64,000 nucleotides of DNA from Kordia sp. TARA_039_SRF (lineage in GTDB: Bacteria > Bacteroidota > Bacteroidia > Flavobacteriales > Flavobacteriaceae), in NCBI GenBank assembly GCA_006383075.2, contig SMNH02000009.1, forward strand, positions 62,001 to 126,000, given 5' to 3'. Below, piece after piece: positions 25,766 to 34,219 of the stretch. The position numbers and the translations under genes are program-made. A model generated the notes under the pieces. The model ran no database searches and was not told where the DNA came from. It saw only the letters and a list, made by a program, of their open reading frames with translations. The first letter of the stretch is position 1; every line of letters begins with the position of its first letter.

Positions 25766-28366
25766 ATGAGAACTATCTTGAGTGTTGTCTTAGTATTCAT
25801 CACCTCTTCATTGTTAGCCCAAAACAATGGAACGTTCTCGTTTGAAAATGAGCCACTTGAAAACGTACTTACGGCTATTGAAAAAACGTACGACGTAAAA
25901 TTCTCTTACAATGCAGCACTAGCCGAAAATAAAACGATTACACTACAAGTTACAGACGCTTCCCTCAATACTGTAATTCAGCGTTTGCAAAAGCAAGTTC
26001 CAATTGTTTTTGAAAAAGTCAACGAACGCTATTACATCATCCGAAATCAAATACAAGCTGGAAAAATTCGAATATGTGGCGTTTTAAAAGATACTAAAAG
26101 TGACGAAGCTATTGCAGAAGCGTCAGTTGTCAATATTTCACAAAACAAAGGAACAGTTACCAATACCGCAGGAAAATTCGAATTATTTTTAGCCATTCCA
26201 TCAGATACCATTGAAGTTCGATTTTTGGGATATAAAACCAAACGATTGCAAGCAAAAAGCTTACAAAATACGCCTTGCAAAACCATTCTCATGGAAGCAG
26301 AGCAATACGATTTGGAAACAGTTTTACTAAGCAACTATTTAACGTCTGGAATTGACAAAAACACCGATGGTTCTATTTCCTTATCGCCTTCGCAATTGGG
26401 AATTCTTCCAGGACTCACCGAACCAGATGTACTGCAAAGCATACAACTCTTACCAGGCATTCAAAGTCCGAACGAAACCGCTTCCGGATTGTTCATTCGT
26501 GGCGGAACACCTGACCAAAATCTAATCCTGTGGGACGGAATCAAAATGTACCATTCGGGACACTTTTTCGGATTAATTTCAGCTTTCAATCCGTACGTTA
26601 TTGAGGAAGTTTCGGTATACAAAAGCGGTACGGAAACTCGTTATGGCGACCGTATTTCGGGTGTCATTGACATTCAGACCGATACCAAAGTTCCTGAAAA
26701 GCTTTCTGGCGGATTTGGGTTTAATATGACACATGCAGACGCGTACTTAAAAGTACCAATTGCCAAAAACTTTGGAATCACCGTTTCGGCGCGTAGAGCA
26801 TTTACAGACATTTTGGAAACGTTTACCTATAACAATTTTTCGGATCGTATATTTCAAAACACCAAAATCACAGAAAGTACCGAAATCATAGAAAATGTAT
26901 TCTCAGAAACGGAAAACAACTTCTTTTTTACCGATTACACCATCAAATTGATTGGAAAACTTTCAGACAAAGACGAAATCATGATTAGCAATTTGCGCAC
27001 GAATAATGAATTGGATTTTTTATCTGAAATAGAAGCTTTTGAAGAGACTTCGCGTGACCAATTGAGCATTCGAAATACCGGTTTTAGCGGACTTTGGAAG
27101 CGACAGTGGAATGCAAACTTTTCACATTCGTTGGAAGCTTACTATTCCCGATTCGATTTTGATTATTTAGGAAGATTTCGAGGAAATTTGGTAAATGCTA
27201 CCGAACAAGATCAAAAACGCAACAAAATCAAGGATATTGGCTTTTCATACAATACCAATTGGACGCTTAATGAAAAAAATAGCATTCAGTCAGGATATCA
27301 ATTTTCCTCCAACGATGTTTCTTTTGGCTTTTCTGGTTTTAGCGGAACAGAAGAAGAAGTCACCACGTACAACGTAGGCGAAGAAAGCATCAACAACTCA
27401 CATGCGTTATTTGCAGCCTACAAATACAACAACAAAAAGGAATTGATTGTAAATGCAGGTTTGCGCGTTAACTATTTTAGCACTACAAAAACAGCCTTTT
27501 TTGAACCAAGATTGTATGTGGAAAAGAAGCTAAGCAATCTATTTACGGTAAATTTTTCGGGCGAATTAAAACACCAAGCAGTTAGTCAAATATTGGAATT
27601 CAATACCGCAAACTTCGGATTGGAAAATCAAGTCTGGGCAATTGCAAATGGAGAAGAATTTCCAGTACTGAAAAGCAGACAAATCTCAACAGGCGTTATC
27701 TTTAGCAACAACGGCTGGCGCGTCGATTTGGACATGTATTACAAAAACATTACGGGACTTACTTCGTTTAACAGAAGCTTTGGAAATACCAGTGTTTTAG
27801 AAACGTTTACGGAAGGAAACAGTCGTATTTACGGTGTTGATGTGTTGATTGAAAAAAAGATTAACAATTACAAAACGTGGATGGGATATTCATATACGGA
27901 CAACAATTTTGAATTTTCGCGTATCAACAACGGCTTACCATTTGACGGAAACTACGACATTCGTCACTACTTTCGTTGGGCACATTCATATACCATTGAT
28001 AACTTTGAGTTTTCTTTAGGTTGGAATTACCGCACAGGAACGCCATATACGCCTGTAACGTCGCAAACGCAAACCAATGGAGACTTATTTGTATTTATTG
28101 GAGAAACCAACAGCACGCGCATTCCAGACTATCATCGCTTGGATTTTTCAGGAACCTACACGTTCAATTTTGATAAAAAGAACAATTGGAAAGGAAAAAT
28201 CGGTTTTTCACTCTTGAACCTTTACGATAGAAACAATCTGCTAGAACGTTACTACGAAATACGACCATTTCTCAACCAAAACAACAACGTACAATTTCGC
28301 CTAGAAACGGTAGATAAATTCTCATTAGGCATCACGCCAAATTTGGTATTTCGTGTGGATTTTTAG
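25766..28366 (+). CDS. TonB-dependent receptor with STN signalling domain (FecA-like)
   Basis: The 866-residue protein has signal peptide MRTILSVVLVFITSSLLAQ. An STN domain (about 20-92: FENEPLENVLTAIEKTYDV, YYIIRNQ) is the module that contacts a FecR protein in trans-envelope signalling. A carboxypeptidase-regulatory-like domain (about 98-180) comes next. The plug has LPGIQSPNETASGLFIRGG and TRYGDRISGVIDIQ. The barrel ends GITPNLVFRVDF. Position directly after the sigma/FecR pair fits ligand-induced control of its own expression. Ligand unknown; siderophores and glycans are the usual classes. Confidence 0.94.
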   Translation: MRTILSVVLVFITSSLLAQNNGTFSFENEPLENVLTAIEKTYDVKFSYNAALAENKTITLQVTDASLNTVIQRLQKQVPIVFEKVNERYYIIRNQIQAGKIRICGVLKDTKSDEAIAEASVVNISQNKGTVTNTAGKFELFLAIPSDTIEVRFLGYKTKRLQAKSLQNTPCKTILMEAEQYDLETVLLSNYLTSGIDKNTDGSISLSPSQLGILPGLTEPDVLQSIQLLPGIQSPNETASGLFIRGGTPDQNLILWDGIKMYHSGHFFGLISAFNPYVIEEVSVYKSGTETRYGDRISGVIDIQTDTKVPEKLSGGFGFNMTHADAYLKVPIAKNFGITVSARRAFTDILETFTYNNFSDRIFQNTKITESTEIIENVFSETENNFFFTDYTIKLIGKLSDKDEIMISNLRTNNELDFLSEIEAFEETSRDQLSIRNTGFSGLWKRQWNANFSHSLEAYYSRFDFDYLGRFRGNLVNATEQDQKRNKIKDIGFSYNTNWTLNEKNSIQSGYQFSSNDVSFGFSGFSGTEEEVTTYNVGEESINNSHALFAAYKYNNKKELIVNAGLRVNYFSTTKTAFFEPRLYVEKKLSNLFTVNFSGELKHQAVSQILEFNTANFGLENQVWAIANGEEFPVLKSRQISTGVIFSNNGWRVDLDMYYKNITGLTSFNRSFGNTSVLETFTEGNSRIYGVDVLIEKKINNYKTWMGYSYTDNNFEFSRINNGLPFDGNYDIRHYFRWAHSYTIDNFEFSLGWNYRTGTPYTPVTSQTQTNGDLFVFIGETNSTRIPDYHRLDFSGTYTFNFDKKNNWKGKIGFSLLNLYDRNNLLERYYEIRPFLNQNNNVQFRLETVDKFSLGITPNLVFRVDF

Positions 28367-28402
28367 GGAAGTACAAATTATCAAATTTCACACTGAACAA
28401 AC

Positions 28403-28470
28403 CGTCAGTTCGAGTAAATTTGCTGCTCATTGAGCCTTTCGAAATGAAGCAAATTTGTATCTAGAAGTAC
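28403..28470. repeat. Degenerate GTCAGTTCGAG-type inverted repeat
   Basis: GTCAGTTCGAG begins an imperfect palindrome with arms around AAATTTGC and GCAAATTT, ending CTAGAAGTAC. The same opening GTCAGTTCGAG occurs at 33977-33987. It lies between convergent genes. Confidence 0.55.
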
Positions 28471-28492
28471 TTTGAAAAACAACAGCTCTAAT

Positions 28493-29653
28493 CTATAAAG
28501 GCAAATCCTTTCGATGCAACAGCCGCGTTAATTTAATAGACAAATCCGTCAATACGATTTTCGCATTTCCGTTGCGTTCTATATGATACATAGCGTCTTG
28601 TAATTCGTTTGAAATATCCATGATATTATTTCCGTGTACAAACGGTGCAAATTTCTCTAAGAAAAACCCTTTGGTACTCGATTCAAAAAAGACCAAATCA
28701 GTTGCGGTGTAATTCTGTAACAAGGCTTGTCGGAACAAATTCAGGCAAAAACCTAAAAACTTCTTTTGTGTTTCTCGTCCTGTTTTCGCGACTTCTTCAC
28801 TCCACGCAATCAAATCGCGAATAGCTGCTTTATTTCCTTTGGCTTTAAATGCTGAACGAACCCACGTAACAAACCAAGTTTCAAATAATAAATCTTCCGA
28901 ATCTTGATGTACCAAATCTACCGCTTTATTATAATTTCCATTCGCTTGATGCGCAATTTTAGTCGCTTCAGCTTCCGAAACATTCAAATTTTGTATCAAC
29001 GATTCTTTAATAGCTTCTTCGCCCAAAGGTGGAAAATGTAAAATCTGACAACGCGAACGAATCGTATTGATAATCTGTTCTTCGTCTTCTGCAATCAAAA
29101 TAAAAAGTGTTTGATTTGGCGGTTCTTCAATCAATTTCAACAACTTATTGGCAGCTGCGGTATTCATACGCTCTGCCATCCAAATAATCATCACTTTATA
29201 ACCGCCTTCATACGACTTTAACGTGAGCGATTTTACCACATCCAATGCTTCATCAACACCAATTTGTCCTTGCTTGTTATCAATGCCGAGTAATTTATAC
29301 CAATCAAACAAATTGCCATAAGGTTGCTCTTTCAAAAACTGCCGCCATTCTTCTAAAAAGTGCTTGGAAACAGGATGACTTTTCACTTTATGATTTCCCG
29401 CCACAGGAAATGCAAAATGCAAATCGGGATGCGAAAAATGGTTCAATTTCAAATTACAAGCTTCGTTTCCGCCCGTATTTTCACCGTTCACATTATTACA
29501 CAAAACATACTGCGCGTACGCCACTGCCATTGGCAACGTTCCGCAACCTTCAGGACCGACAAAAAGTTGTGCATGCGGAATGCGTCCGTTATCGGCACTC
29601 AATGTCAAATGTTTTTTAATATGGGTAAGTCCTAAAATATCCTGAAAAAGCAT
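28493..29653 (-). CDS. holB: DNA polymerase III subunit delta'
   Basis: The ATG at 29653 gives 386 residues starting MLFQDILGLTHIKKHL; the 41 further in-frame residues upstream are hydrophobic and not family-like. The clamp-loader AAA+ fold shows a degenerate P-loop (FVGPEGCGTLP, no GKT/S), as usual for delta'. It also has sensor-type residues near MNTAAANKLLKLIEEPPNQTLF and the SRC motif (IRSRCQ). It works with tau/gamma and delta to load the beta clamp at replication forks. A TATATTTG box ends 4 bp before the ATG. Confidence 0.93.
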   Translation of the reverse strand: MLFQDILGLTHIKKHLTLSADNGRIPHAQLFVGPEGCGTLPMAVAYAQYVLCNNVNGENTGGNEACNLKLNHFSHPDLHFAFPVAGNHKVKSHPVSKHFLEEWRQFLKEQPYGNLFDWYKLLGIDNKQGQIGVDEALDVVKSLTLKSYEGGYKVMIIWMAERMNTAAANKLLKLIEEPPNQTLFILIAEDEEQIINTIRSRCQILHFPPLGEEAIKESLIQNLNVSEAEATKIAHQANGNYNKAVDLVHQDSEDLLFETWFVTWVRSAFKAKGNKAAIRDLIAWSEEVAKTGRETQKKFLGFCLNLFRQALLQNYTATDLVFFESSTKGFFLEKFAPFVHGNNIMDISNELQDAMYHIERNGNAKIVLTDLSIKLTRLLHRKDLPL

Positions 29654-29657
29654 GTGA

Positions 29658-29665
29658 CAAATATA
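29658..29665 (-). promoter_or_regulatory. Candidate -7 box very close to the holB start
   Basis: The minus strand reads TATATTTG then TCAC then ATG. It matches TAnnTTTG, and the predicted transcription start would fall on or next to the start codon. No TTG is found at the -33 position. Confidence 0.4.
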
Positions 29666-29894
29666 GTTGTAAGTGTTCAATTTTTGGGTGAAAGGCATGA
29701 TAAAATCCTTGAAAAAGCATACTAAAAATGTCAAAAAGGAGCCAAAAACCGTAATTTTAAGTCGCATAAGCGCCAACTAAAACGTTTGAAGGAAAAAAAC
29801 TTCTCAAAAGTCCTTTTAAAAAATAGAAAACAACTTATCTTGCTTACAAATTTAAGATGTAAAACAAGAGTTTAACTCATAAAAAAGAAATACT

Positions 29895-31082
29895 GTGAAA
29901 ACGCTGAACGATTTTAATTTTAACGGTAAAAAAGCACTCATTCGAGTAGATTTTAACGTGCCACTCAACGATAAATTTCAAGTAACAGATGATACGCGAA
30001 TCAAAGCGGCAAAGCCAACCATTATCAAAATTTTGGAAGATGGTGGAAGCTGTGTATTAATGTCGCACCTGGGAAGACCTAAAGGTTTTCAAGAAGAATT
30101 CTCGCTGCGTCATATTGTTAAAAAAGTATCTGAAATTATCGGTGTAGAAGTGAAATTTGCAGGAAATTGTATTGGAGAAGAAGCCGAAAAAGCTGTTACC
30201 GGATTGGATAATGGGGAAGTTTTATTACTAGAAAATCTACGTTTTCACGAAGAAGAAAAACTAGGTGATGAAAACTTTGCTGCGCAATTGGCAAAGTACG
30301 GAGATATTTACGTAAACGATGCATTCGGAACCGCGCACAGAGCGCATGCTTCTACAGCAATCATCGCGCAAAACTTTCCAGAAAAAAAGTGTTTCGGATT
30401 GTTATTGGCAAAAGAAATAGAAAGCATTGCCAAAGTGATGGAAACGGGCGAAAAACCAGTTACGGCGGTGTTGGGCGGCGCAAAAGTATCTTCCAAAATT
30501 ACGATTATTGACAATATTTTAAATAAAATTGACCATTTAATCATTGGTGGCGGAATGACGTTTACGTTCATCAAAGCGCAAGGCGGAAGTATTGGAAATT
30601 CATTGGTTGAAGATGACAAACTAGACTTGGCAAAAGAAATTATGGCAGAAGCGAAAGCCAAAAATGTGACCATTCATTTACCGGTAGATTCTGTGATTGC
30701 TGATGCTTTCGCGAATGATGCCAACACCAAAGTAGAGGATGTCACTAAAATTCCAGACGATTGGATGGGATTGGATGCTGGTCCAGCAACGCAAGCAAAA
30801 TTTGCAGAAGTCATTGCACAATCAAAAACCATTTTATGGAACGGACCATTAGGCGTTTTTGAAATGCCAACCTTTGCTAAAGGAACCATCGCTTTAGGTG
30901 ATGCCATTGCAGAAGCAACCAAAAAAGGAGCTTTCTCTTTAGTTGGCGGTGGCGATTCTGTAGCAGCGGTAAAACAATTCGGATTTGAATCCAAAGTAAG
31001 TTACGTAAGTACAGGCGGCGGCGCAATGCTGGAAAGCTTAGAAGGAAAAACATTGCCAGGAATCGCTGCGATTTTAGAGTAA
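29895..31082 (+). CDS. pgk: Phosphoglycerate kinase
   Basis: The 395-residue glycolytic enzyme converts 1,3-bisphosphoglycerate and ADP to 3-phosphoglycerate and ATP. Family motifs run in order: [58 protein letters not shown], the nucleotide-binding WNGPLGVFE and the glycine-rich GGGDSVAAV. The initiation codon is GTG at 29895, since the family N-terminus begins right there. It has its own terminator 27 bp after the stop. Length is standard. Confidence 0.97.
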   Translation: MKTLNDFNFNGKKALIRVDFNVPLNDKFQVTDDTRIKAAKPTIIKILEDGGSCVLMSHLGRPKGFQEEFSLRHIVKKVSEIIGVEVKFAGNCIGEEAEKAVTGLDNGEVLLLENLRFHEEEKLGDENFAAQLAKYGDIYVNDAFGTAHRAHASTAIIAQNFPEKKCFGLLLAKEIESIAKVMETGEKPVTAVLGGAKVSSKITIIDNILNKIDHLIIGGGMTFTFIKAQGGSIGNSLVEDDKLDLAKEIMAEAKAKNVTIHLPVDSVIADAFANDANTKVEDVTKIPDDWMGLDAGPATQAKFAEVIAQSKTILWNGPLGVFEMPTFAKGTIALGDAIAEATKKGAFSLVGGGDSVAAVKQFGFESKVSYVSTGGGAMLESLEGKTLPGIAAILE

Positions 31083-31108
31083 AAACCCTATAAAATATCA
31101 ATATTTGA

Positions 31109-31140
31109 AAAAGTCCAATTCCCGTAGTTGGACTTTTTTC
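31109..31140 (+). terminator. Rho-independent terminator of pgk
   Basis: AAAAAGTCCAA and TTGGACTTTTTT enclose a 9-nt loop; the T6 tract is part of the second arm. Confidence 0.9.
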
Positions 31141-31243
31141 GTATGCTGGAATTTCAAAATCCAACAAAAAAACACGAATTTAGCAGGAATTTCGTTTCTG
31201 TATGTAGAAAAACATGCAAAACCATCAAATTATAAGTTCGTAC

Positions 31244-32881
31244 ATGAAATATTTAGTAAGTATTCTCTTTTTATTGTTCACTTTCGTGGGAATGGCGCAA
31301 GAAGATGAAAAAAAGCCAACAATAGAAAAACCTGCGTTTAAAATTGTAAAAGACACGGTCATTTTGGACGGAAAAAAAACCGTGATGACCGATACAATTT
31401 ATCTCGATACTCAAAACGAAATCAAACGCTCCGCCGATGAGGTACTTCCACAATTAGACAGTCTAAAAACAGCACCAGAAAACAATCTGCTGCAAAAAGT
31501 CAATGAAAGTTATGTGTTGCTCGACAATCAAATGGCAGCAGAAATTGACAGTTTATGGCTGCGCGAATTGGGCGGAGAAGAATTGTTTGATACCATTCAC
31601 AAAGAAATCTCCGAACTCAAATACGAACCTGTCGTTTATCAAGAGTTACCAACCGATACACTCAAAGCACGCTTGGCGGAATTGAATGCTAAAACACCTT
31701 TCAACATTGAATACAATCCGTCGTTGGAAAGTGTCATTCGCCGATTTTTAAAACGACGCAAAAAATCAATGGAACGCTTGATGAAAATCAGTCAGTATTA
31801 CTTTCCAATGTTTGAGCAAGAATTGGCAAATCATAACATTCCGTTAGAAGTAAAATACTTGGCGATTGTAGAATCGGCACTAAATCCACGCGCACGTTCT
31901 CGCGTGGGCGCTACAGGTTTATGGCAATTTATGTATCAAACAGGAAAAATGTATGACTTAAACGTAAGTTCGTATGTAGATGATCGTCAAGACCCTGAAA
32001 AATCAACGGTTGCTGCATGTAAATATCTAGCGAGTTTATACAAAATATTTGGCGATTGGGATTTGGCGTTGGCAGCCTACAATTCCGGACCAGGAAACGT
32101 TTCCAAAGCGATTCGACGTTCGGGCGGTTATGAAAACTATTGGAATATCCGTTCCAACTTACCACGTGAAACAGCTGGATATTTGCCAGCGTTTCTAGCC
32201 ACGATGTATATTTTTGAATACGCTGAAGAACATGGTTTTCAAGTAGATAAAATAGAAGTGCCGCATTTTGCGACTGACACCATTCGCGTGAAGCAATTAC
32301 TGACGTTTGACCAAATTTCGGAAGTATTAAACGTCAAAGTAGAAGACATCCAATTTTTCAATCCAGCGTATAAATTAGACATCATTCCACACATAAAAGG
32401 AAGAGATTATGCTTTGCGGTTGCCAGTACAAGAAGTTGGAAAATTTGTCAATAACGAAGAAGCCATTTACGCTTTAGCGAAAGAAGAATTGGCAAAGCGT
32501 GAAAAACCATTGCCACAACTTTTTGAAATGGACAAACGAACGCGTTATCGTGTGCGAAGTGGTGATTACTTGGGAAAAATTGCGAGACGATTTGGTGTTC
32601 GTGTGAGTGATATTAAACGTTGGAATGGTTTACGTTCAAATCGTTTGCGGATTGGACAACGCTTGACGATTTACCCTAAAAAACCAGGATTCGCCGCAAA
32701 AAAACCTTCGAAAAAACAAAAAAATATAAGCAATGCAAAAACCTACACGGTTAAGTCTGGCGACTCCTTGTGGAGCATTGCACAAAAATTTCCAGGAGTT
32801 TCTGTGAAAAATATTCAAAAATGGAACGATATTCGCGGGAATAAATTGAAACCTGGCATGAAACTCAAGGTTTCCAAATAA
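31244..32881 (+). CDS. Membrane-bound-type lytic murein transglycosylase with two LysM domains
   Basis: The ATG at 31244 gives 545 residues with signal peptide MKYLVSILFLLFTFVGMAQ; an in-frame ATG 30 bp earlier would bury it. The SLT domain lies at about 190-340 and has catalytic E210 in LAIVESALNPRA, then GATGLWQFM and LALAAYNSGPGNV. Two LysM peptidoglycan-binding repeats close the protein (about 437-480 YRVRSGDYLGKIARRFGV; about 503-545 YTVKSGDSLWSIAQKF). The layout is that of MltD. It cleaves peptidoglycan glycan strands to 1,6-anhydro products during wall growth. The DUF4837 gene follows after 27 bp. Confidence 0.92.
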   Translation: MKYLVSILFLLFTFVGMAQEDEKKPTIEKPAFKIVKDTVILDGKKTVMTDTIYLDTQNEIKRSADEVLPQLDSLKTAPENNLLQKVNESYVLLDNQMAAEIDSLWLRELGGEELFDTIHKEISELKYEPVVYQELPTDTLKARLAELNAKTPFNIEYNPSLESVIRRFLKRRKKSMERLMKISQYYFPMFEQELANHNIPLEVKYLAIVESALNPRARSRVGATGLWQFMYQTGKMYDLNVSSYVDDRQDPEKSTVAACKYLASLYKIFGDWDLALAAYNSGPGNVSKAIRRSGGYENYWNIRSNLPRETAGYLPAFLATMYIFEYAEEHGFQVDKIEVPHFATDTIRVKQLLTFDQISEVLNVKVEDIQFFNPAYKLDIIPHIKGRDYALRLPVQEVGKFVNNEEAIYALAKEELAKREKPLPQLFEMDKRTRYRVRSGDYLGKIARRFGVRVSDIKRWNGLRSNRLRIGQRLTIYPKKPGFAAKKPSKKQKNISNAKTYTVKSGDSLWSIAQKFPGVSVKNIQKWNDIRGNKLKPGMKLKVSK

Positions 32882-32908
32882 TAATAACAAACCTAAAATA
32901 GATTTCTT

Positions 32909-33895
32909 GTGAAAAAATTATACATATTTTTATTCGTTTTGGCACTATTTGCCTCTTGCGAAGATCCAAAAGATAAAGACGTTGCAGCACAATATTTACC
33001 ATTATCAGCAGGAAAGGTAAACATGCTCGCTGTTGTGATGGATGTTGACCAATGGAAAGGAAAAATAGGAGACAGCATCCGCAACATATACGGAGCTCCA
33101 ACGGATGGTTTGCCAATGGAAGAACCGCTTTTCTCTTTAAAACAAATCAATCCAGAACTCTTTCAAAGTCCTATAACGCACTACCGAAGTGTACTACTCA
33201 TTGAATCGTCCGACAAAAAACAATACGAAGTACGCGAAAATGTATTCGCCAAACCACAAAGAATTATTTACGTTTCTGGTTCGGAAGAAGAAATCATTCA
33301 GCAACTCAGTCAAAATGCTGAGAGCGCAATTGAAGTCTTTAAAAACAACGAATTAGTTTCCAAGCAACGATTCATCAATAACGCATTAAGTAATGACAAA
33401 ACCTTGGAAGAAACCTTTGGTATATCTATTAATATTCCATCCGTTTACAAAATGGTAAAGAAGGAAGATAACTTTGTTTGGTACGAGCGAAAAGTAAAAA
33501 ATGGTACCATGAATATCATTGCGTATACCATGCCGTATGGCAGTATTCCAAAAGGAGATACTACAGTGGATGCTATTATAAAAATGCGCGATTCAATAGG
33601 AGAAGCGTATGTGCCAGGAAAAGACCCCGAAACGATGTATATGATTACGGAAAAAGCCTATGCACCGTATTTATACGAAGCAGAAATAGATAACAAATTT
33701 GCCTTTGAAACCAAAGGAATGTGGGAGATTTATGGCTATCAAATGGCAGGACCGTTTATCAACTATGTTGTAGATGATAAAGAGCACAATCGTTTGATGG
33801 TTATTGAAGGATTTACCTTTGCACCGTCGGAAGACAAGCGCGATTTTATGTTTGAAATAGAAGCGATTCTAAAATCGTTGAAGATTCAAAAATAA
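32909..33895 (+). CDS. DUF4837 family lipoprotein
   Basis: The 328-residue protein has initiator GTG and a lipoprotein signal peptide MKKLYIFLFVLALFASC (Cys 17). The mature part matches the DUF4837 pattern (WKGKIGDSIRNIYGAP early; GISINIPSVYKMVKKEDNFVW; MYMITEKAYAP; FETKGMWEI; GPFINYVVDD). Function is not established; the family is confined to Bacteroidota. It sits 27 bp after the transglycosylase and is probably co-transcribed, suggesting an envelope role. Confidence 0.85.
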   Translation: MKKLYIFLFVLALFASCEDPKDKDVAAQYLPLSAGKVNMLAVVMDVDQWKGKIGDSIRNIYGAPTDGLPMEEPLFSLKQINPELFQSPITHYRSVLLIESSDKKQYEVRENVFAKPQRIIYVSGSEEEIIQQLSQNAESAIEVFKNNELVSKQRFINNALSNDKTLEETFGISINIPSVYKMVKKEDNFVWYERKVKNGTMNIIAYTMPYGSIPKGDTTVDAIIKMRDSIGEAYVPGKDPETMYMITEKAYAPYLYEAEIDNKFAFETKGMWEIYGYQMAGPFINYVVDDKEHNRLMVIEGFTFAPSEDKRDFMFEIEAILKSLKIQK

Positions 33896-33974
33896 CAGCT
33901 GATAATACTAAAAGAATGTGAGTTCGCCTTAAGAAATCACTATGTAATTCATAATTCACTGAGGAATAACTAAT

Positions 33975-34050
33975 TGTCAGTTCGAGCGCAGTCGAGAACA
34001 GCTAAGAATTGATAATTTCAAAAGGAATCTCGACTGCGCTCGATTTGACA
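33975..34050. repeat. Long inverted repeat (GTCAGTTCGAGCGCAGTCGAGA family)
   Basis: Arms of 23 nt at 33975-33997 and 34028-34050 are reverse complements with two mismatches; the core is TCGAGCGCAGTCGAGA. They are separated by 30 nt. Similar elements are common between flavobacterial genes. Confidence 0.75.
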
Positions 34051-34120
34051 TTGAGTATAATCTATTAGTAATCAGTCATATAATAAAATAGTTATATCTA
34101 ACTCACGTTAAAAATATTCA

Positions 34121-34152
34121 AAAGCATCTAAGGCATCCTTAGGTGCTTTTTT
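34121..34152 (+). terminator. Rho-independent terminator
   Basis: AAGCATCTAAGG, loop CAT, CCTTAGGTGCTT with one T-G pair, then TTTT. It is 226 bp past the DUF4837 stop and just ahead of tex. Confidence 0.85.
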
Positions 34153-34219
34153 AGTACATTGCAAATCCAAAAGAAGCTTTTCAATTCTTCAATCTTTTAA
34201 TTTTTCAATACAAAAAGAA

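Larger units (their letters stand above)
33896..34219. other. Intergenic region with inverted repeat and terminator
   Basis: This 324-bp gap contains no supportable gene. It holds the long inverted repeat at 33975-34050, the terminator at 34121-34152 and an AT-rich leader in front of tex. Confidence 0.6.

Noticed and set aside
28970-29653. Defective P-loop in delta' (GPEGCGTLP) as a sign of gene decay
   Set aside because: Delta' subunits normally lack a functional Walker A motif; the rest of the protein is intact.
32158-32176. CACGTGAAACA inside the lytic transglycosylase gene as a fourth parS site
   Set aside because: Only the right half matches; the left half (TTAC) breaks the palindrome, and the codons (LPRETAGY) are conserved protein sequence.
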